Assembly: GCF_036588685.1 (NCBI RefSeq)
Contig: NC_086376.1
Coordinates: 60,473,166 to 60,537,165, forward strand
Source of the DNA: Mytilus trossulus
Lineage: Eukaryota > Mollusca > Bivalvia > Mytilida > Mytilidae
Length of the DNA: 64,000 nt
Direction: 5' to 3'
Shown: positions 1-11,990 of the stretch, piece after piece
Position numbering within the stretch: the stretch's first letter is position 1
Layout: each line of letters starts with the position of its first letter
Translations under genes and position numbers: made by a program
The notes under the pieces: model-generated
Database searches by the model: none
What the model was told of the DNA's origin: nothing
The model's input: only the letters and a program-made list of their open reading frames with translations

Positions 1-1040
1 AAATAGGGTCGAGGGGACGAAAAAAAAAAAAAAAAAAGGTGCAAAATTGGTCCAGTGGACACTAAAAATAAAACCAATCTAAGTGACCCTTTTTTTTTTT
101 TTTTTTTTTAAGAATTTATCAAAATACAAGAACAATGGAAGAAAACAGACCTCTAGATTTTGAGCTGGGCTACTAAAATTTTGATAAAATTTAGTTCAAA
201 ATACAAACATCATTTAGGAATAATTTGGTCTGGGCTACCAGCTTGAGTTTCACAAGTTTTATCCGTGTAGGTTGCAAAAGTGAAAAGGGGTGAACGTGAA
301 TCAAAAAAGTGGTTTTTCAAATGATTTGGTCCCATCCATACTCAAAATTCAAAAAGCATTATTAATTTTAATTGATATCTTAGTTATTATTTTAATATGC
401 ATACTACGATACTACTTCAAAGGAGAAATATAAACCCAAACTCTTCCAAAACGTTGACCGGCATGTCAGGTTCAACATCTGCCTCGTTGGTTATAATGTG
501 GTTCATGCCAACATCTTCCGGTAACTCATTGGACAACATGACCCCGATTGTCTCATCTCTATTACACTTAACAAATTTGAGTGAACACGAACTTCTCTCT
601 AGTGATCGCACTTAAAGTTTAATGTAAAAAAACGGTCCCTTCCCGGAAGTCGCCGTTTTGTTTGACCATGCGACAAGAGATAAATTAATAATTGCAGACC
701 CGAAATCGTTTTTTTTGTTGTTTTTTTGAGGATTTCGTAACAGTCGGCGGAAAAAATAAAAATAAAAGTAGGAAGCACTACTTTTATTTTTATTCTGAAA
801 TCGGACAATGTGGAGTCGGCGGATCTCGTTAAACAGATAATAAAAAAAATCGTGGCCTTATCAATCCTGAGTAGAATTTTTCATCTGTTTTATTCTCACG
901 CTTTTGTTTAATTTGATTGAGTTTTGCTTTTTTGATGTTTGATTTGGAGTTTATTACTTTTTTGTTGATTATAATACTTGCTCTTATTCCTTATTGTTGA
1001 TTGCATAGTAAAGAAGCATCAAAATATCAATTTTAAAGTT
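1..1040. other. AT-rich unique sequence, no gene recognised
   Basis: Poly-A and poly-T runs lie at 21-37 and 91-109. A near-perfect short hairpin at 755-794 (AATAAAAATAAAAGTAG against its complement) is flanked by two gtcggcgg copies. Short opposed open frames at 397-615 have no recognisable product. Confidence 0.6.
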
Positions 1041-1130
1041 TTTGGTTTAACCAGGCCGGTAATCAAACTCAGAACTTGCAGCACTTGAATTGAGTACAAT
1101 AACATAAGCTAACTGAGGCAGTTGACTGTA
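1040..1130 (-). repeat. Possible tRNA-derived SINE head, degenerate
   Basis: The minus strand reads gcctcagttagcttatg, then about 40 nt later gttctgagtttgattaccggcc. These resemble tRNA-type A and B boxes of a pol III promoter, with B box GTTTGATTACC against consensus GTTCGANTCC. It is degenerate and no full cloverleaf was drawn. Confidence 0.3.
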
Positions 1131-1269
1131 CATAATGTCATTTACAAACACACCATGGAAATAAGGTCAAAATAAGAAGAAATCTGACTAACACTGTGGT
1201 AAAGTCTGATTTCACACTACAAATGTATAAGCAATATAAAAGGTTAACTTCAATTGATGAAAACCATTT

Positions 1270-1440
1270 AATAAATTTGAGAATGGAAATAGGGAATGTG
1301 TCATAGAGGCAACAACCCGACCATAAAACATACAACAGCAAAAGGTCACCAATCATAAATTCCCACACCTGAAAGCGTCCTTCAGCTGGCCCCTAGACAA
1401 ATATATATACCAGTTCAGTGATAATGAACATATCATTTGT
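1270..1440 (+). repeat. Mussel interspersed repeat family A, partial copy
   Basis: Shares gaatggaaat.gggaatgtgtc, cgtccttcagctggcccct and cagttcagtgataatgaac with the copies at 13185, 29105 and (inverted) 42535. No coding potential. Confidence 0.75.
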
Positions 1441-3620
1441 TTTGAACAATATAAGAAACCTATGTCATTTTCCACCATCATGGCCAAAAGCAAAGAAAAC
1501 TAAAATAAGTTTCATATTTATAATTACAATATGACTCTGTATGTACATAAAACAAACATGACTTTTAAATTTAACAAATATATATATAATGTTTGTAAAT
1601 AAACACAATAAGCAATGGTCTTTGCAAAAAAATGGCTTTTTTCAAGAATAGAAATAATAGCACTTACACTAACCAATTACTCTGAAATTTCTACCAGAAC
1701 AAATTTGATGAATGGCAAATACAGTCAACACATCAAAAGATCGTATTAGTCTTCAATACCTACAAACCGTCAGCTTTTTAAATTTTCTAATCCTTTGCAA
1801 AATAGTTATGTAACCATCAATGTATAAAAAGATTAGTCAAACAAATACATTTTGATCTCATCTAGGAAATGCCATTGCAAGTCAACCATTTGCTTGGTAA
1901 ATTTATAAATGGACTAAGAAATGATTTATCAATTTACAACATAACCATGCATACTCTAAATACATACAAACATAAATAACAAGAGAACAAGGTCATATAA
2001 ATAATATTCTCTGCTTCAAGCCCAAAGGTGTTGATCTATTATATAGATACAAAACTTCACAAATTCTTTTTTGTTTTCTTATTTGAGTCAAAAATATCTT
2101 GAACAAGGTCATTGATATAATAGTTTTACTTATCAATATTGAGTTTTCAGTGTCATGGTTTGTGGAATGTTTTTATCCTTTTCAAGTTTATTTTGTATAT
2201 CAACTGAGAATTTGAATAACGCTTGGAATACCAAATATATATACGCTACAGGACTTTGAAAACAATTACAAGTTACTTCTTGATTAATTTGCAAACTTCA
2301 TTTTCTCCATTCTTTATCTGTTTAAGTGTTTGTATATTTGTAAGTGTTTTTAAAGCAAATAAAACAAAAATATCTTCGCAGTAAAAATCATTTCAATTGA
2401 TGAAATTTGTATGTGATTACATGTGTACTTAAAACTCTTAAAAAGCAATAATCATTAGTATAAAAAGTATGAAAGCTTTTGTTTATGTCTGTTATTCAGC
2501 ATGTTCAGTCCACAACAAACATTTACATTGTATAAGTAGTGTCCCATTATCATGATATGACAATTAATAACCACTGTCTGTCATATATGCATACATTATT
2601 AAAAACAAAAACATATTGTCTCCTTCATGTCCTTGAACAAAATGAAAACAGAAAAGTTAAGAATTCTTACCAAAAAATAAAGAGAAGTATACATAATTCC
2701 CAGTATAAAAGTATTGTTTGAAACACAATCCCTATAAATACATGTACAAACAATACAAAATAACAATATTTAATGTTTTATTAATTGATAAATAGTAACT
2801 TAGTTATTGAATTTTTGGTCAAGAAAAATTACTTTTAAAAACTAGTTGACTGTGAGCATCAGATTCAAAGCTTAATTTAAAGCAAAACTACATTTAACAG
2901 CAAAAACAATCACTTTTTTTTTTTTTTATAAAAATATGAAATACTTTTGCACACTTCAGCATTCACCCATTTCATATTTCGTTTTTAATTGTATGCTATT
3001 GTCAGTAACAATATCATATCTTGGCAAATGCTTGGGGACAATTTTTATCTTCAATAAATATTGCACTATTCTGTCAGTTGTTAGTCAATGTCAGAGGAAT
3101 AACATCAGTACAATGATGGCAGATTTTCTAACTTGTTCTGTTACCATGGTAACATTAACAAAGCATTGGTAGAGTCTCAAATTGACCAGTTACCATGGTA
3201 ACAGGAACACAATGATGGTAGACAAATTAAATTGTTCAGTTATAGTTTCAATTACATTTCATTTAATCAGTTCTCAATTAAATATGATAGTATTACATGT
3301 ATGTGTTGCATTCAAAAGTATATTTTTTGTAGTATATATATATTCTGTATATAATGGTACTTATATCAAATAATAAATTAAAACTCAAGCCAGAATATGA
3401 CTCAGTAAAAGATACCAAAAGTAATGGCAATCAAGAAACCAGTTTCTCTGATTAGAAAAATTAAAGAAGCTAGAACTGTTGACTAATCATACTTTTCTAT
3501 AGGCCTGACACAACTTGTTTTGCCTTATATTAGTCACTCAACATTGTCATACTATTTCTCTGAAAATGAAAAACTAAAATTGATCAAAATGTACATGTAT
3601 ATATATATATACCCCAAAAA
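1440..3620. other. AT-rich region downstream of endosulfine
   Basis: No exon recognised. It may include distal 3' UTR of the endosulfine gene. The notable content is a pair of identical 14-bp palindromes near 3.15 kb, annotated separately. Confidence 0.5.
3140..3202. promoter_or_regulatory. Two perfect GTTACCATGGTAAC palindromes (RFX X-box-like)
   Basis: The 14-mer GTTACCATGGTAAC occurs at 3140-3153 and 3189-3202, 49 bp apart. It closely matches the palindromic X-box bound by RFX transcription factors (GTTRCCATGGYAAC). Whether it is used is unknown; it sits downstream of endosulfine or in a long 3' UTR. Confidence 0.45.
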
Positions 3621-3626
3621 TTTATT
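3621..3626 (-). terminator. Possible polyadenylation signal (AATAAA) for endosulfine
   Basis: The minus strand reads GTAAAATAAATTTTT about 220 nt beyond the endosulfine stop codon. It is the nearest AATAAA, but the 3' UTR could run further, so this is only a candidate. Confidence 0.3.
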
Positions 3627-3846
3627 TTACTTCTCAAAAAACATTGAACATATGTTTGTAATTTTTGTTTTACACCAGAAATACTGTATACAGGGACCTT
3701 AAAGAAATGTGATGCTCGTGAACAACTTGGCAAGCATACAGTGGAAGCAGTCAGACAATACACTTTGTGTGCCGTTACTGTCAATCACTTAAATCTACCA
3801 ATATTGTGGCATCCCTGATTTCTATGACTCTTGATGAATTCAACAT

Positions 3847-4038
3847 CTATGACAATTCTCCTTCTGCTAATTTACTCTGTATGATTGAGGGTTTTCTGGG
3901 AGGTAAGGATTCTGGTGTAGGGATAGCATCGCCAATGGACTCCTGTAATATCATCTTTTCTGTGGGTGCCAAAGGGGTCTTTGGGTTGTTCATCTTAGCT
4001 TTGGCCATATTGTAATCGCCGGAATCGAAATATTTTTG
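3847..4038 (-). CDS. ENSA: Endosulfine exon 3 (Greatwall and PKA sites, stop)
   Basis: The acceptor is ...ctttttcag at 4041-4039. The exon opens with the FDSGDY core, continues with a Pro/Thr-rich linker including [13 protein letters not shown], and ends ...KLAEGELS before TAG at 3849-3847. An open frame on the opposite strand here is only a shadow. Confidence 0.95.
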   Translation of the reverse strand, partial: QKYFDSGDYNMAKAKMNNPKTPLAPTEKMILQESIGDAIPTPESLPPRKPSIIQSKLAEGELS

Positions 4039-7000
4039 CTGAAAAAGAATTCAAATACATCTTATTAAATAGATATAAACATATCTATCATTTTCTATAG
4101 CAAATTAGAGTTAAAATTTTCCATGATTAAAGACAGACACAGTGAAAACCTAGAGCATGTAGAGTGCCCTAAAACTTCGTCGGTAGGGAACTTAAAAAAG
4201 ATAACTTCTTTTTTCAACTTAAGTTTAATTTGCCCATCTCTTTCAGTCTTTGTAAGCAGGGTTTCCGCTGGCGGTCGCCATTTTCGCAATTTGCGAAAAA
4301 ATAATAATTATGGCGATAAAAATTCTTTATTTGCGAAAGAATTTGGCGAAAGAAATATAAAAAACTGTTTATTTTCCTTCATCTTGTTTATTTACTTTTA
4401 TTCAAGTTTCTCGGACTTTATCCGATTAGACAATACTCGGAATTCATCTTGACCTCATTAAGATTTGAACAGAAAATCAATAATCAGCTGATTGCATTTT
4501 AAGCTATCGACAACAAACTTTAAGGACTAATTAATAAAGGTGTTGATTGAATTGTTTGACAAAATAATATAGTTAAATGGCTTCGGCTAAAAGTAACATA
4601 AAGAATTTATTTACCACTTTGCGACGCACGTGTTTGAAGAAAACTTTTGACGTCTCCTCAGTCTCCTTTTAAAGATAGTTTAGAAAAGAAAGCTGTTGTT
4701 GTGACGAAAAATGTTCAAAAGCAAGAAAAATCTCCGATTTAAAACTTTAATTATTCTTTCACTTTGATATACCCTGTGGGTAATTGATTAGGGAGAAACA
4801 TGTGTTTCAAGAATAGGTTTACGTCTCAACTTTTTCATTTACGATGGTCAAGAAAAGAAAACTTTCGTTAAGAAAAAATCTATCAAAAAGGTTGTGAACA
4901 ACCCCTCTAATGAAATTAATCCTTCAATGTAATGACAACAAATGAAATGAGGGATCAATTTAATGTGATAAAAGCTTTTGTTTTGTTGTAAAAACCACTT
5001 CTTAGTACAAAAGGGCACATCAATATTTATCTTTAAAAGAAACTTTCCCAACGAACTATACTGGTATTATATGATGAAAACATGTCCTCGAATTTAGTTA
5101 TATTCCAGGACATATATATTCTTTATTATTCAAAAGTATAGTGGCCCCGTCATTTAGAATAGTTGTTTAAAATACAATGAATATTTCCTTTTAAGTTAAA
5201 AAAATTCTGTTGCTTTTAAAGTAAATGTTTAGTGTTTATTCATTATGTTCATTAAAATGTTAACTCTAAAATAAGTTTTAGCGAATAATCATAGACACAA
5301 TGGGGCAAAATCATCCTATTCAAGGGAAAAAGGGGGGGGGGGGGGTTAGAAAAAAATGGAAATTTTAAATAAAAAATATATTAATGTTATTTGGCGAAAA
5401 AAAAATAGAGTGGCGAAAAATACATTGTTTTGGCGAAAGAGGTGGCGAAAAAAATAATTGACCCACGGGAAACCCTGTTTGTAAGGAATGCCTGAACATT
5501 ACTTATTTTGTACAGCACTACGCATTTAGGTAGTTGTTTTTCAATGCTACAGTTTTTTGGTATTATTTTGACAATAGTCCATCTGCTTTTGAATAGTTCT
5601 ACTTACCCCTCTCTGTAATCTTTTGGCCAATAGTCCTGATGGTCCACCTGGTTTCACATTGGGATATTTAGCTTTTAATTTGGCTTCTTCCATCATCATT
5701 TTCTCCTATCAAAATTAAATAATTTATGTTAGTTATTAATCATGTTTCTCGTTTTGGTATGTAATTTTAAGCTGATTTCGAAAGATTATATGTGATGGTC
5801 AAGAAAATGGAAGTCCTCACTTAATGCAAGTAAATGTAAATAGCTTAAGTCAACTTAAGTTAGTTTTCTTGTTAAATGTTTGAATTGTTTTGCATTTGTC
5901 ATTTCAACTTCAAGGCCTTTTATAGCTGACAGTTCATTAAACAGTATATATGGGTTATGCTCATATTTGCATGCTGACTGAGCATTGACCTATAGTTGTT
6001 TATTTCTGTATGTGTCACTTGGTCTCTTATGTGAAGAGTTGTCTCATTTGCAATCATACATTGTCATATGCATACCACATCTTTTTTTTTATATGTACTA
6101 CATTGTATCTGTGTGATTAAAGATTGTGATAATCGTATTTTTTAATTTTTTTTTAGAAATATGGCATAATGCCACAACAGCCTTAGACCCAATTTGACTA
6201 CTAAGAGATTATCTAGTTTTACATAAAATGGATAATATTAAATTAGGAAAACTGTTTGAATTGTCAAAATAAATAGTTTTAACATTTTTTGTCTTAGCAT
6301 GAATTTACAGCAGGTATTCATAATCACATACATTTATCTTGTGGCACAATAATCAAGCAAGTGCAATATATGTATAACATGAATAAACTTAAGTGTAAAA
6401 ATCAAGTTTTATTAACAGGATAAAACTAGTAATAATTATGATAAAAGTGCAAGAACAAATAAATACATACATATTACATTGATAATATTCAAATTTGGAA
6501 GCCCAACTTTTTCCTACAATCCTGATACGTACTACATGTAGTACAAACAACAACTTTAGAAAGTGATAAAGACTTAATCTGTCTGAACACAAAAACAACA
6601 ATCATACATGTAACAGGCTCCCAAAATAATCATTAGACATGTACATGAAATGACCAATTTGCAATCTTTCTTGTCAGATTGAAATTTTACCTACTTTGTG
6701 AACCTGAAAAATAATTATAATATAAAAACTTTTAGAATTCTAATAAAATATAACAGAATATTCCCCAATTAAACTCTGCCCATCTGTCCTTTAATCCTCA
6801 CATCAAACAAGAAAATTATGTATCTTGCCAATTCAGGTTCTAACAGTCCTTTGAAACTGAAGCTAATCCATGAAAATCTGTTCAACTCATCATTTTCAAA
6901 ACTGGTAAAAGTACATCAAGATTGTAAAATTGTTTATCAACAAGGCAAACATATTGTCATTTTATTGTAATTACATCATGTAAATGTACATGTACTAGAT

Positions 7001-7581
7001 GTCATCAGCTTTCTCTATTTTGTCGAGTTTAAACTCTCATGTGAGAACACTGGACTGCCCCTAGTCCAAATAATTATGACGTCTTGAAAGGCTATTATAT
7101 TTTTTTTCTTTGACGCCTTACTTCGACTTTAGGCGTCAAAGAAAAAAATTATAATAGCCTTTCAAGACGTCATAATTATTTGGACTAGACTGCCCCCTGT
7201 TACTGTGGAGTTACAAAGATGATGTTGTATATTTCTTGCTGTGATGTAAAACCTTTTCCAAATTCCACAATATTGACTTGAGAAATAAGTGTTGATACAC
7301 TACAAAATGATGATCAGAATGACCTCAACCTAACATATTACTCACTTACTCTTTAAACATCATAACTCGTGTGGAAAGAAATAACTCTAACATGGAAATT
7401 ATTAAATGCCTAAGAAATGAAAAATATAACCAAAAAAAATGATGAAAAAAGATCACTTTTTGCACCGAATCTACTCATAGAACGAAACAAACGGTGAATG
7501 TTTTACCTTTATCGTCATTGTTGTGGGTTCTGGTGCAACAAATTCTGGCTCTTTTCGATCTATAGTTCCTTCCGATGACAT
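3847..7581 (-). CDS. ENSA: Alpha-endosulfine / ARPP-19 (PP2A-B55 inhibitor), complete three-exon gene
   Basis: Exons on the minus strand: 7581-7507 (25 codons, ATG start), 5705-5607 (33 codons) and 4038-3847 (63 codons plus TAG), all phase 0 with GT donors and AG acceptors. The product is 121 aa, the same length as human ENSA. Exon 2 carries the basic [11 protein letters not shown] and LLAKRLQRG stretches. Exon 3 opens with [15 protein letters not shown], the family signature whose FDSGDY serine (residue 64) is the Greatwall/MASTL target. The C-terminal RKPS (Ser109) matches the family's PKA site. In this family the phosphoprotein is a small, largely disordered cytosolic inhibitor of PP2A-B55 that permits mitotic entry. 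Vertebrates have two paralogues, ENSA and ARPP19; invertebrates usually have one, so the symbol is a family name here. Introns are about 1.8 and 1.6 kb and contain mobile elements. I am very sure of the family and the exon structure. Confidence 0.95.
4257..5477. mobile_element. hAT-type non-autonomous DNA transposon in endosulfine intron 2
   Basis: The ends are cagggtttcc (4257) and ggaaaccctg (5477), flanked by a perfect 8-bp duplication TTTGTAAG at 4249-4256 and 5478-5485. An 8-bp TSD with CAGGG termini is the hallmark of hAT elements. Subterminal ggcgaaaaa/ttcgcca motifs repeat near both ends. An interior ATG frame from about 4577 closes after about 30 codons, so this is probably a deleted derivative. 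A run of 14 G lies at 5332-5345. Confidence 0.85.
5607..5705 (-). CDS. ENSA: Endosulfine exon 2
   Basis: A 99-nt exon with acceptor ...ttgatag at 5706 and donor GTAAGT at 5606-5601. It encodes the lysine-rich helix and the KPGG...LLAKRLQRG segment that precedes the Greatwall site. Human ENSA has KPGGSDFLMKRLQKG at the same place. Confidence 0.93.
5910..6085 (-). repeat. Mussel interspersed repeat family B, partial
   Basis: Contains cttttatagctgac, gacctatagttgttt and gaagagttgtctcatttgcaatcata, shared in inverted or direct form with 12515-12650, 17645-18010 and 58015-58165. It lies in endosulfine intron 1. Confidence 0.7.
7062..7187. mobile_element. Palindromic MITE with 9-bp TSD in endosulfine intron 1
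   Basis: The whole 126-bp element is a near-perfect hairpin: tagtccaaataattatgacg at the left is matched by its complement at the right, meeting around tacttcga. It is flanked by identical gactgcccc at 7053-7061 and 7188-7196. A 9-bp TSD suggests a Mutator-like origin; the palindromic form suggests a foldback MITE. Confidence 0.85.
7507..7581 (-). CDS. ENSA: Endosulfine exon 1 (N-terminus)
   Basis: The start codon is the ATG at 7581-7579. The exon reads 25 codons ([10 protein letters not shown]... to ...TMTIK) and stops at a GTAAAA donor. The acidic, poorly conserved N-terminus is typical of the family. No upstream in-frame ATG was needed. The 5' UTR and promoter should lie just above 7582; I see no clear TATA box there. 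Confidence 0.9.
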
Positions 7582-7599
7582 GTTTATCTTGTTTTGAAC

Positions 7600-8225
7600 G
7601 GGTCTCACTAATTTTACAATTGTAGATGGAGGCGCTCACACGGTATTATAATTTCCACCAATCAACAGCAAAGATTTAATTTTCCTCTTTTAGTATGTGG
7701 TTTAGCCCAAAACCTAAAAGATACCACGAGTAGAGAGGAACTAATAAATAAAATTTTCAACACTTCAAAACTGACTTTTAAAGTTAGTACACTCATAAAT
7801 GCAGCATAATTACAATATTCAATTAACGCTACAAGACAAAGAATACAATACTTTATGGATGTACTTGAAAGATGTACACCTCTGAGGAGCAAACAATTTC
7901 TGGAGGTAAACTTTTGTTCTTTACCTGAATTTGAGGTTTATAATATAAGACTGTAAAAAAGTAATTGGTGAAGAAAGATCATATGGTGGTGCACTTCTTT
8001 TTTTGCTAAGGCCCTTTGAAAATACTCATTTTGATGATATTTTCCATTTTTCCCAAATTCAAACCTTTTTTGGGGTTATATTTTGTGAAAAAAAACACAC
8101 AATTCCACAATTAAACTTTTTTTTCATACTTTTATTTTAAGAAGGATAAAGTGAACCAATCTAAATAAATTTAACATAAACAAAACTATATGTAGGTGTT
8201 AATATAAGAAAATTTTATCATATTT
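7600..8225. other. Region upstream of endosulfine, no gene recognised
   Basis: Contains the presumptive endosulfine 5' flank. A minus-strand open frame at 7662-7892 has no recognisable domain. Confidence 0.5.
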
Positions 8226-9110
8226 TGATGCTTTTTGTCGAGCCTTCGACTTTTGTCGAAAAAGCGAGACTAAGCGATCCTACTTTCCGTCGTCGTCGGT
8301 GTCGTCGTCGGCGGCGTCCACAAATATTCACTCTGTGGTTAAAGTTTTTGAAATTTTAATAACTTTCTTAAACTATACTGGATTTCTACCAAACTTGGAC
8401 AGAAGCTTGTTTGTGATCAATAAATAGTATCCAGAAGTAAATTTTGTAAAAATAAAATTCCATTTTTTCCGTATTTTAATTATAAATGGACTTAGTTTTT
8501 CTGCAGGGAAACATTACATTCACTCTGTGGTTAAAGTTTTTTAGAATTTTAATAACTTTCTCAAACTATCCTTTGTTTGTACCAAACTTGGACAGAAGCA
8601 TGCTTATGATCATAAGACAGTATCCAGAACTAAATTTTGCAAAAAAATAAATCTATTTTTTCCATATTTTACTTTTAAATGGACTTAGTTATTCTGCGGG
8701 GAAACATTACATTCACTCTGTGGTTAAAGTTTTTAAAATTTTAATAACTTTCTTAAACTATCCTGGGTTTGTACCAAACTTGGACAGAAGCTTATTTATG
8801 ATCATAAGATAGTATTCAGAAGTAAATTTTGTAAAAAGATAACTCCATTTTTTCTGTATTTTACTTTTAAATGGACTTAGATTTGCTTCCAGTTAACATT
8901 ACATACAGTCTGCAGTTAAAGTTTTCAAAACATTTATTAGATTCATTAACTATCCTAGAGTTTTACCAAACTTGGACAGAAGCTTCTTACAATCAAAAGA
9001 TAGTATCAAGAGGAATATTTTTATTGATTTTTTTCCTCAATTTTGTTGAGTTTGCGATTTTTTTTTTTACAGCAATAGTAGGCGAGACACTGGGTTCCGC
9101 GGAACCCTTA
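8225..9110. repeat. Bivalve repeat element with ~192-bp tandem units
   Basis: Opens with gtcgagccttcgacttttgtcg and a gtcgtcgtcgg stretch. It is followed by about 3.6 copies of a ~192-bp unit (ttcactctgtggttaaagttttt... at 8328, 8519, 8712, about 8904), each with accaaacttggacagaagc. It ends near gcgagacactgggttccgcggaaccc. This resembles a dispersed element common in bivalves. Confidence 0.8.
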
Positions 9111-10540
9111 CAAATTTTTTTGTGTCATTTACCGTTCTATCAATTTTGTAAATGCGTGAATTTTTCTCAGTTTTAAGAACAAAATGCATATCAGTTATAA
9201 ACGATTGAAAAAATACATATCTAAGAAATGTGAAACAACAATGACATAGGATGTACATGATTCTTATAAAATCATTTTGTGTACCCCTCACCCATTTTCA
9301 CAAAATTTTGCTAAAAAGACTAACTTGATTGGTCTTAAAATATGAAAACTGGATTACTGAAACACTTTTCATTGTAAATACACAATTTTTTCACAAAGTT
9401 ATGTTTGATTTTTTATAATATTATTAAAATTCATTGATATTTTCCACTCAGTGTATCACATGTTCAAGATTTCAACGAGACTGCACGGAACGTCAGAAGA
9501 TGATACATCCTTAAGTGAAATGTTAGAAATGCATTAAGAATTTAAAATTGATACTTTAGATACGGAAGAACATTAGCTATATATGGATCCAAATAAGCTA
9601 AAAATATTGATATGTCATGGAGCTGACCTTTTCGAGATATTTGATTTGTAAAATATGGTAGGCAAAGAATGACTAGGACTTACCCCTTATATTTGCATTA
9701 TATTTTGGATCTCAAACCAGAAAGAAAATCAAGAATCTTTTTAAAAATTTTGGTAAATGACCGTTCTGAGGAGCCTGCTTTTTTGTTACTTTCACATATG
9801 TGTGGTGTTTATTGAAACAGATGAAGTCCGAAATTACAAAAGAAAATCAATGATTACTGATTCCATGGATTCATTTCAACCTTTCATTACATAATGGCGA
9901 ATTGTTATATACTGAATTACAGAATACAGAATTCACTTCACTGTACAACGTTTTTAATCCGTATGACCATCCGAAGCAGTCATATAACTGTTCTCATTTA
10001 GTGAATAACATTTCTCCTTACAAGTGTTATGACTCAACCATGAGCCTTTCAAAACAACTCGATGGAAAACGCTGGTTCAAGAAATATTATCAACTTGGAA
10101 ATATACACCATATGTGCAGTTGCTGCCGGAATGTTGCTACACAACTATATATATATATTGAATGTTCTGACATAAACATCTTCAAATGCGTTTGTTCCTT
10201 ATTTTTACTTTGTGTACCTGAAAGTCAATGATATTGCAAAACAAAGTGACTTAGTCAGTAAAATATAGCTCTTAACCAACCCTCATTGACACAATCTTGG
10301 TGTATTAACTGTAGATCAGTAAAGGTAGAAATAGTACAAAAATGTGAGTTTTAAAGTAATCACAAGTGACATTTCTTTCGAGGATGAAATTGTATAGTGA
10401 AACATTTAAAACGCCCATATCAAACTATTAAATCAATCTTACAGAATTCTATATTGCAGCCCTGAATACTACAAGTTTAAATAGAGTTATCGCTCTTCTT
10501 CTATATATACCTCATTTGCTAAAATTTTGGTTTTTTTTGT
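9110..10540. other. No gene recognised; one weak open frame
   Basis: A plus-strand frame open from about 9854 to 10231 has Cys/His-rich stretches (HHMCSCCRN) but no ATG near its start, no splice support and no family I recognise. It could be a decayed transposon fragment. Confidence 0.4.
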
Positions 10541-11259
10541 AGCACAATACAAAGATTTTATAACTCCAACTCCAAAGTTTTAAAATGCTGTAACTTTCTT
10601 AATAACGCTTGAAAATTTACAAAAGTGGTAGTTTTAGATAGCTAACAGATTACTCTTTCAAATTAATGCAATGTTAGTATTATGCAACAATTATGTAACC
10701 AATTATAATGTTAACTGTTTCTAAAATATTTTTCACCAAATTTTCACTTTTCAATGAATTTAGCTTCTGCAAAGGTATCCCTAGAGAGTTGAATTTATCA
10801 TATGTTGTTCCTATGGCCATTATCTACAAAAGAGTGTCTCAGATTTTAGATAGAATATAAAGAACAAATTTTACACCTTATAAAACATTATCTTCTTTTA
10901 ATGTGGTTAGGATGTTTACACTAATTAGAGCTTTATGAGAGAATGAAATACCATAGAGACAATCGGAGACACCCTTTTGAAGCCCATGAAGTGTAGTTTA
11001 AGATTTCGTTAAAATTTTCTGTATAGTTAAAGAGATGATAGAGCTCAATTCATTCAAGTGAATTTACCCAGATTTTGCCACTAATTACATAATAATGGAT
11101 TACATATTAATTGCATAATAAAAATATTGCATTCATTTAAAAGATTAATCTTTTATCTATCTATATATACCTCTTTTATTATTTTCTATGCATTCATAAG
11201 AAAGTTACAGCATTTCAAAGGTTAGTGATTGGAAGTAAAAAAAATCTTTGTATTGTGCT
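10541..11259. mobile_element. Element with imperfect ~60-bp terminal inverted repeats
   Basis: The left end agcacaatacaaagatttt...aatgctgtaactttctta (10541-10603) is matched in inverted form by 11190-11259. The ~720-bp interior is AT-rich without a gene. I could not identify a target-site duplication. Confidence 0.55.
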
Positions 11260-11754
11260 CAGCTCTAAGAACAGAAACAAGACATACATTGTTAAGAACA
11301 TACGTTTTTCACGCAAAAAAAATAATTTCTATTCCGTTATATCTATTTCTATTTTTAGTAACTGTGGTTTGTAGACGTTACTGCGAACAAACATGCAAGC
11401 CTATATTTTGACGTCTTGTCTCTTATTAAGCCATGTAGATAGATTATTAATGTTTTAGATTCGGACGAATTTATGAGAGAGAATCTAAGGAACCAATAAC
11501 TTGAATAAGTACTGAGCAGGGTATCAGTCAAGCGCAAAAAGTAGTATAGATTCGCGCCAAAAGTGTAATTTCACCTCTACAAACCAAGATAAATACGAAA
11601 GTAAAGCACGAAAAGGTGGAAACATACTAAAATCGATTAAGTTACGATTAAAGAATATTCCAATGGAATACAAATAATAAGAAATAGGTAACAAATAAGG
11701 AACAAGGAATAAGTAACAAATAGGTAAAATAACGAATAAGGAATATATATAAAT

Positions 11755-11990
11755 AGTCATCAAAGGTACCAGGATTATAATTTAGTACGCCAGACGCGCG
11801 TTTCGTCTATATAAGGCTCATCAGTGACGCTCATATCAAAATATTTATAAAGCCAAACAAGTAAAAAGTTGAAGAGCATTGAGTATACAAAATTCCAAAA
11901 GATATAAGTTGCGAATAGTCCTATAATTTAAATATAATTGAAATGTCTGAAAATCGGTTTCATTTAATTTGAGGTATATTTCTCTGGAAA
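11755..11990 (+). repeat. Mussel interspersed repeat family E
   Basis: Starts tcaaaggtaccaggattata and continues cgccagacgcgcgtttcgtc, tcagtgacgctca and gttgaagagcattga. Same family as 52675, 57650 and (inverted) 60770. Confidence 0.8.

Noticed and set aside
9902..10231. 109-codon plus-strand frame with several Cys and His
   Set aside because: No ATG at its start, no conserved motif and no flanking exon signals; kept only as a weak note.
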